From positions 1 through 64,000 of the forward strand of contig SVNT01000007.1 in NCBI GenBank assembly GCA_015066785.1: 64,000 nucleotides of DNA, in the 5' to 3' direction. The notes beneath the pieces are model-generated. The model worked only from the letters and a program-made list of their open reading frames with translations, was not told the origin of the DNA and ran no database searches. The translations under genes were made by a program, and so were the position numbers. The stretch is from Ruminococcus sp. (GTDB lineage Bacteria; Bacillota; Clostridia; Oscillospirales; Ruminococcaceae). Below are positions 59,691-64,000 of this stretch, one piece after another (the stretch's first letter is position 1; each line of letters begins with the position of its first letter).

Positions 59691-62600
59691 ATGCTTAATT
59701 TTATTCTTGGCGGAGCGGGCGTTGGAAAGTCCGAAGAAATCATTGAAAAAATCCGCATATGCTCTGAAAGCGGAAAGAAATGTCTGGTCATAATTCCCGA
59801 CCAGTTCTCATTTGAATACGATAAAAAATTATACAAAAAGCTGGGTGCGGTAACATACAACAATCTTACCGTGCTCAGCTTTTCACGCCTTGCAAAGACT
59901 GTATTCTCGCAGTTCGGTGGCAATGTCGGAAGCTATATCGGCGAATGTGCAAAGCTGTCGCTTATGCGCACGGCTACCCTTCGTGTTGCTAAGAATGACA
60001 GCATAAGATATTACGGAAAACACTACAATTCAGGCTCTTTCACGCAGATGATTTCATCTGCGGTAACGGAGCTTTGCCGTTCGGGAATATCCCCCGAAAA
60101 GCTCACGGAAAAGCGTCCTTTAATTGACGGTGCGCTTTCCGAAAAAACAGCGGATGTCACAAACATCTACTCCGAATACCTCAACCTGCTCAACGAGCGT
60201 GGACTCAAGGACAGCGTCCGTGATATATCCACAGCGGCAAGGGTTGCGGCGAAAAATGATTATTTCAGCGGATATGAAATCTTCATCGATGAATTCCGCA
60301 GTTTCACTCCCGATGAATACGAACTGCTTGATGTGGCAATAAAACAGTGCGACGGAATGACGGTTGCTCTCACCCTCGAAAATCCGTCGACAAAATGCCG
60401 TGTCTTCGAGCCTGTGAAAAAGACATATCTGCACCTTTGCAGAAGTGCCGAGGCGCATAACATCAGGCACAATGACACAATACTCGACGAACAGCACCGT
60501 TATCTTTCAAAGGATATTGCTTTTCTCAGCAGAAATCTTTTTCGTCACAATACGGATACGCCCGCAACTTCCGAAAATATACGGATACTCAAATCTCCCG
60601 ACCCCGAGGTTGAGTGCAATTTCGTTGCGGCGGAAATAAAGCACCTTGTAATGTCGGGAATGAAATACTCAGACATTGCGGTTGTGTCGGGCTGTATCTC
60701 CGATTACGCAACAACGCTCGAAGGTACATTCGGCAGATACGACATACCGTTTTTTACGGATACAACTGTACCCGTGTTACATAAACCGCTGGTACTCCAC
60801 ATACTTGCCGCACTGGATTTTGCCCGTGCAAGAACACCTCACACGGAAGATATTTTCAGGTATGCAAAATCGGGACTCCTTGACATTCCCGACAATGATA
60901 TGGCTGAACTTGAAAACTATGTCTACTGCAACGGCATAGACAAAGCACAGTGGCTCTCACCTTTTACCGCAGGAGAAAATTTCGAAAACTGCGAAAGGAC
61001 AAGAAACGCACTTATAACTCCCCTTGTGGAATTCAGGCAGGCTGTCACCAAAAAAAGCGGCAAGGAAATATTCAAGGCGATTTTTGCACTTCTCGGAAAG
61101 AACGGTGCAGAAAAAACAATTTCCTCATCGGATGAGTCGCTTGTTGAAATCAGGGAACGCAAACAGCTCTGGAACATAATTTCCGCTATGTCGGACGAGC
61201 TTTATTCCACCTTTGACGATGAGATAATGTCCGTTTCGGAATTCAGCGAGATTTTCCGCATTTCGCTTTCGGGACAGCACCTTTCCTCTCCTCCGCAGAC
61301 ACTTGACGCAGTCACCCTTTCAGATATTTCGAGAATGCGTCTTTCATCGCCACGTGCAGTATTCATCATCGGTGCAGGAGAGGGATTTTTCCCAGTACAT
61401 TCCTCATCTTCGGGAATATTCACCGATAAAGACCGTGCAGTGCTGTCATCCCTCGGACTGCCACTGGCTGACAATTCGGAAACCCGTGTCAACGAAAACA
61501 GATTCTGCTGTTACACAGCACTCTCGGCACCTTCGGAAAAGCTGTACATATCATACTCCACTTCGGATTTTTCGGGCAAGGCGGTATACTGCCCTGCGCT
61601 GACATTATCGATAGCAAAGATGTTTGCAAACGACATAATCACCGACATCGAGGACATTTCCCCCACATTCTTTGCAACCACGAAGCACTCGGCGTACTAC
61701 ACATATGTGCGCAGTTTTGACAGGTCGGACGCAGACCATGCCTCAATAAAGGCATATCTGTGCAATGACGCAGAATATTCCGAAAAAGTAAACTTCCTTG
61801 ACAGAGTGCGCAATAATTCCGACGCACCGCTTGCGGACAAGTCACTCATCAAGAATTACATCGGCGATAAATTCAGAATTTTCCCGACACATCTGGATAT
61901 ATACATAAAATGTCCGTTCGGGTATTTCTGCGAAAAAGTCCTCAAACTTCAGGTACTCAGGCCCGCAGGCTTTGACACCGCCGCCGAGGGTACGATAGTA
62001 CACTCCTGCGTGGAGCATATGCTGAAAAAGTACACAAAGGCTGAACTTGCAGCGTTATCGGACAAGGAAATCGACGAAAACATAAAGATTGTAATCGACG
62101 AATACATCAATACCGAAAAGCTGAATGTACTTCTCGAAAACAGCGAATATGTATACGGGCTTGAAAAAATCCACGGTACAGCAAAATCACTCCTGAAACA
62201 TCTTCAGGAGGAGGTTCCGCAGTCGAAGTTCACTCCCTCTGACTTTGAGTTTGAAATTGTCGCTGACGGATACGAACCGTACACCCTCACCGCAAAGGAC
62301 GGGACAAAGCTGGTAATCGCAGGATACATAGACAGAGTTGACACCTACGAAAACGACTTCGAAAAATATGTCCGTGTAATCGACTACAAGCGTTCCAAGA
62401 CCTTTGACTCCCGAAAAGTCGCTGACGGTCTTGATTTGCAGATGCTCATATATCTTTCGGCGCTTACGGCACACGACAAGTACAAGGATTTTCAGCCTGC
62501 GGGAGTGTTGTATCTCACCTACGGCGACGCAATCCCCAAACTGTCACGCCTTGACGGAGAAGCGGCACTCAGAAAACAATTCACGCAGAATTACCGCATG

Positions 62601-62951
62601 AGCGGCCTTGTGCTTGATGATGACGATGTCATACTCGCAATGGATTCGGAGGGCGTGGGAACATACATAAACTCCAAGATTTCGACAGCTCCGTACCAAC
62701 CGAGGACAACCACAAAGACAAATGCGGAAGGCTTTGTAAATCTCCGCAAATTCACAGACGGAATAATAGTCCGCTCGGTGAATGGAATGCTCGACGGAGA
62801 ATTCCCTGCACTGCCGCTTGAAAACAAGCGCTGTTATTCGCCGTGCGAATATTGCAACTACGCAGAAGTATGCGGAAAACCCGACAAGGTCAACGAAGGA
62901 AACGGCTTTGACATAAACGAAATTCTTACAGGAGGTGTTCACATTGACTGA
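59691..62951 (+). CDS. addB: AddB subunit of the AddAB helicase-nuclease
   Basis: A 1086-residue protein. Walker A GGAGVGKSEEI (about 7-17) begins a helicase-like region; the C-terminal nuclease domain has the catalytic segment VRVIDYKRSKTF (about 895-906) and an iron-sulfur site built from Cys in IKCPFGYFC (about 741-749) and the late CSPCEYCNYAEVCG. With AddA it processes double-strand breaks to give recombinogenic 3' ends. The stop overlaps the addA TTG start by eight bases. Confidence 0.94.
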   Translation: MLNFILGGAGVGKSEEIIEKIRICSESGKKCLVIIPDQFSFEYDKKLYKKLGAVTYNNLTVLSFSRLAKTVFSQFGGNVGSYIGECAKLSLMRTATLRVAKNDSIRYYGKHYNSGSFTQMISSAVTELCRSGISPEKLTEKRPLIDGALSEKTADVTNIYSEYLNLLNERGLKDSVRDISTAARVAAKNDYFSGYEIFIDEFRSFTPDEYELLDVAIKQCDGMTVALTLENPSTKCRVFEPVKKTYLHLCRSAEAHNIRHNDTILDEQHRYLSKDIAFLSRNLFRHNTDTPATSENIRILKSPDPEVECNFVAAEIKHLVMSGMKYSDIAVVSGCISDYATTLEGTFGRYDIPFFTDTTVPVLHKPLVLHILAALDFARARTPHTEDIFRYAKSGLLDIPDNDMAELENYVYCNGIDKAQWLSPFTAGENFENCERTRNALITPLVEFRQAVTKKSGKEIFKAIFALLGKNGAEKTISSSDESLVEIRERKQLWNIISAMSDELYSTFDDEIMSVSEFSEIFRISLSGQHLSSPPQTLDAVTLSDISRMRLSSPRAVFIIGAGEGFFPVHSSSSGIFTDKDRAVLSSLGLPLADNSETRVNENRFCCYTALSAPSEKLYISYSTSDFSGKAVYCPALTLSIAKMFANDIITDIEDISPTFFATTKHSAYYTYVRSFDRSDADHASIKAYLCNDAEYSEKVNFLDRVRNNSDAPLADKSLIKNYIGDKFRIFPTHLDIYIKCPFGYFCEKVLKLQVLRPAGFDTAAEGTIVHSCVEHMLKKYTKAELAALSDKEIDENIKIVIDEYINTEKLNVLLENSEYVYGLEKIHGTAKSLLKHLQEEVPQSKFTPSDFEFEIVADGYEPYTLTAKDGTKLVIAGYIDRVDTYENDFEKYVRVIDYKRSKTFDSRKVADGLDLQMLIYLSALTAHDKYKDFQPAGVLYLTYGDAIPKLSRLDGEAALRKQFTQNYRMSGLVLDDDDVILAMDSEGVGTYINSKISTAPYQPRTTTKTNAEGFVNLRKFTDGIIVRSVNGMLDGEFPALPLENKRCYSPCEYCNYAEVCGKPDKVNEGNGFDINEILTGGVHID

Positions 62952-64000
62952 TTTTACGCCTGCGCAGAAAAACGCCATTGACGCAAGAAACTGCAACATC
63001 ATAGTATCGGCTGCGGCAGGAAGCGGAAAAACTGCGGTAATCATCGAACGCCTAAAGAGGATGCTCTCCGACAGTAAAAATAAACTTCCCGTAGACAAAA
63101 TTGTTGTCGTTACATTCACTAATGATGCTGCGGCGCAGATGAAACAGCGACTCAACACTGCTTTCGAAGAACTGCTTGCAGAAAATCCCGATGATGAATG
63201 GGTTGCAAAACAGCAGGCGGCTCTTGCTGACGCAAAAATATCGACGGTGCATTCCTTCTGTTTTGCATTGCTCCGTGAAAATTCCGACAAGATGGAATTC
63301 ACCCCCGATTTCAGAGTAATTGACGAGAACGAACTCGCCGTAATCGAAGAGAAAGCGGTAGAGGAAACCATCAGAGAATACTGCGAAAACAATCATGATG
63401 AGCTTAAAACTCTCGACGATTTCTTCTACAACAAAAGCAATGCTCTTTCGGAGATAATCGTACAGCTTTATCATTCACTTCTAAATATTCCCCACTGGAA
63501 ACGCTGGCTCGATGACTATATTGTAAAACTCGGCAATATGGCAACCGAAAACAACGGAGAAATTGTCCGCAAGTACCTTAAGTGTCTTAACAAGGAGCTT
63601 TCCGCAGACCTTATGGAATGTGCGCTTGCAAAGTCATATCTGGAAAGCGAATATCCCTCCTCGAAGATGTGCGATATAATTTCGCAGGAATACGCCTGTA
63701 TCTCCGACGCTGTAAAATCTCTCGTACATCCCGACCTCTCTTTTGACGAAAAAACACGGCTCTTGCAGGATATATCTTTCGCCAAGGCAAATTATTCCGA
63801 TATTAAAAAGGAATACGGTGCGGAAATTGCAGAGGAAGTCAAGCAAAGGGTATCTAAATTCCGTGACAAGTACAAGGACCACATAAAGAGTGTAGTAAGC
63901 ACAAAGCTCCTCACTCTCGGAGATATATGGGAGGATATACGGATACACCACACCGTTCTCGGTACAATCAGGAATATTCTGTTGCGCACGGATGAGCTTA
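62944..64000 (+). CDS. addA: AddA subunit of the AddAB helicase-nuclease (cut by window end)
   Basis: The first 352 codons of a UvrD-like helicase. It begins at TTG 62944, seven bases after CAGGAGGTG, and overlaps addB by eight bases. TPAQKNAIDARNCNIIVSAAAGSGKTAVI (split, about 5-33) holds the Q motif and Walker A; VVTFTNDAAAQMKQRL (motif Ia) and DAKISTVHSFCFALLR (motif Ic) follow. The rest of the helicase and the C-terminal nuclease lie beyond the window. Confidence 0.95.
   Translation, partial: MTDFTPAQKNAIDARNCNIIVSAAAGSGKTAVIIERLKRMLSDSKNKLPVDKIVVVTFTNDAAAQMKQRLNTAFEELLAENPDDEWVAKQQAALADAKISTVHSFCFALLRENSDKMEFTPDFRVIDENELAVIEEKAVEETIREYCENNHDELKTLDDFFYNKSNALSEIIVQLYHSLLNIPHWKRWLDDYIVKLGNMATENNGEIVRKYLKCLNKELSADLMECALAKSYLESEYPSSKMCDIISQEYACISDAVKSLVHPDLSFDEKTRLLQDISFAKANYSDIKKEYGAEIAEEVKQRVSKFRDKYKDHIKSVVSTKLLTLGDIWEDIRIHHTVLGTIRNILLRTDEL

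Overview
The window looks like chromosome from an anaerobic, spore-lineage Firmicute close to Ruminococcus (Oscillospiraceae/Ruminococcaceae). This is inferred from gene content: spoIIR, AddAB, a type III glutamine synthetase, [FeFe]-hydrogenase maturases, a rubredoxin-first rubrerythrin, an archaeal-type phosphoglycerate mutase and IMP cyclohydrolase, a CBM2-like surface domain, and many TTGACA-17-TATAAT promoters with AGGAGG ribosome binding sites. No 16S rRNA gene or species marker is present, so genus is a guess. The first and last features are cut by the window ends (the tail of an upstream gene may lie in the first 15 bases; addA runs off the right edge).

Left region (1-10.5 kb): a lone flagellin gene with an excellent promoter, a dTDP-4-dehydrorhamnose reductase, an ABC-F ATPase, then a minus-strand operon of two different dynamin-like GTPases that flank a protein with an M48-peptidase-like fold whose HExxH zinc motif has been lost. 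Beside it are a membrane-anchored CBM2-like protein and a small tail-anchored Ser/Thr kinase. This dynamin/pseudo-peptidase cluster is the best candidate for an undescribed system here.

Island (10.6-17.5 kb): the 3' end of tRNA-Gln(CUG) is duplicated as a perfect 24-bp direct repeat 6.9 kb away. Between the copies lies a shrunken integrative/conjugative-type element: Rep-like, ArdC-like and YodL-domain proteins, an out-of-frame TnpV gene nested in the ArdC-like gene, two promoters sharing an operator, a probable antisense RNA with a rep attenuator, and a HigBA toxin-antitoxin pair at the right edge. No integrase or relaxase is present. The native terminator of the tRNA gene now sits beyond the right repeat.

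Middle (17.6-41.5 kb): housekeeping and physiology. Fructokinase, Lnt, GalU, RF2, rubrerythrin, ClpC, a 52-residue cysteine-rich membrane peptide, an adaptor/permease pair without its ATPase, a chemoreceptor, a hydrogenase-maturation set (TM1266-type regulator, HydG, HydF) behind an uncharacterised leader RNA with an intrinsic terminator, SbcCD, and a Cache-GGDEF protein.

Right region (41.5-64 kb): a purine operon transcribed leftward, purE-purF-purM-purN-purO-purH(AICAR transformylase only)-membrane protein-purD-glnN. It is preceded by a 31-codon leader reading frame whose stop codon lies inside an intrinsic terminator, which suggests pyrBI-like attenuation. Its PurF lacks the N-terminal catalytic cysteine. 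After this come apgM, two glycosyltransferases, a MoxR-DUF58-transglutaminase operon, spoIIR, and addB-addA.
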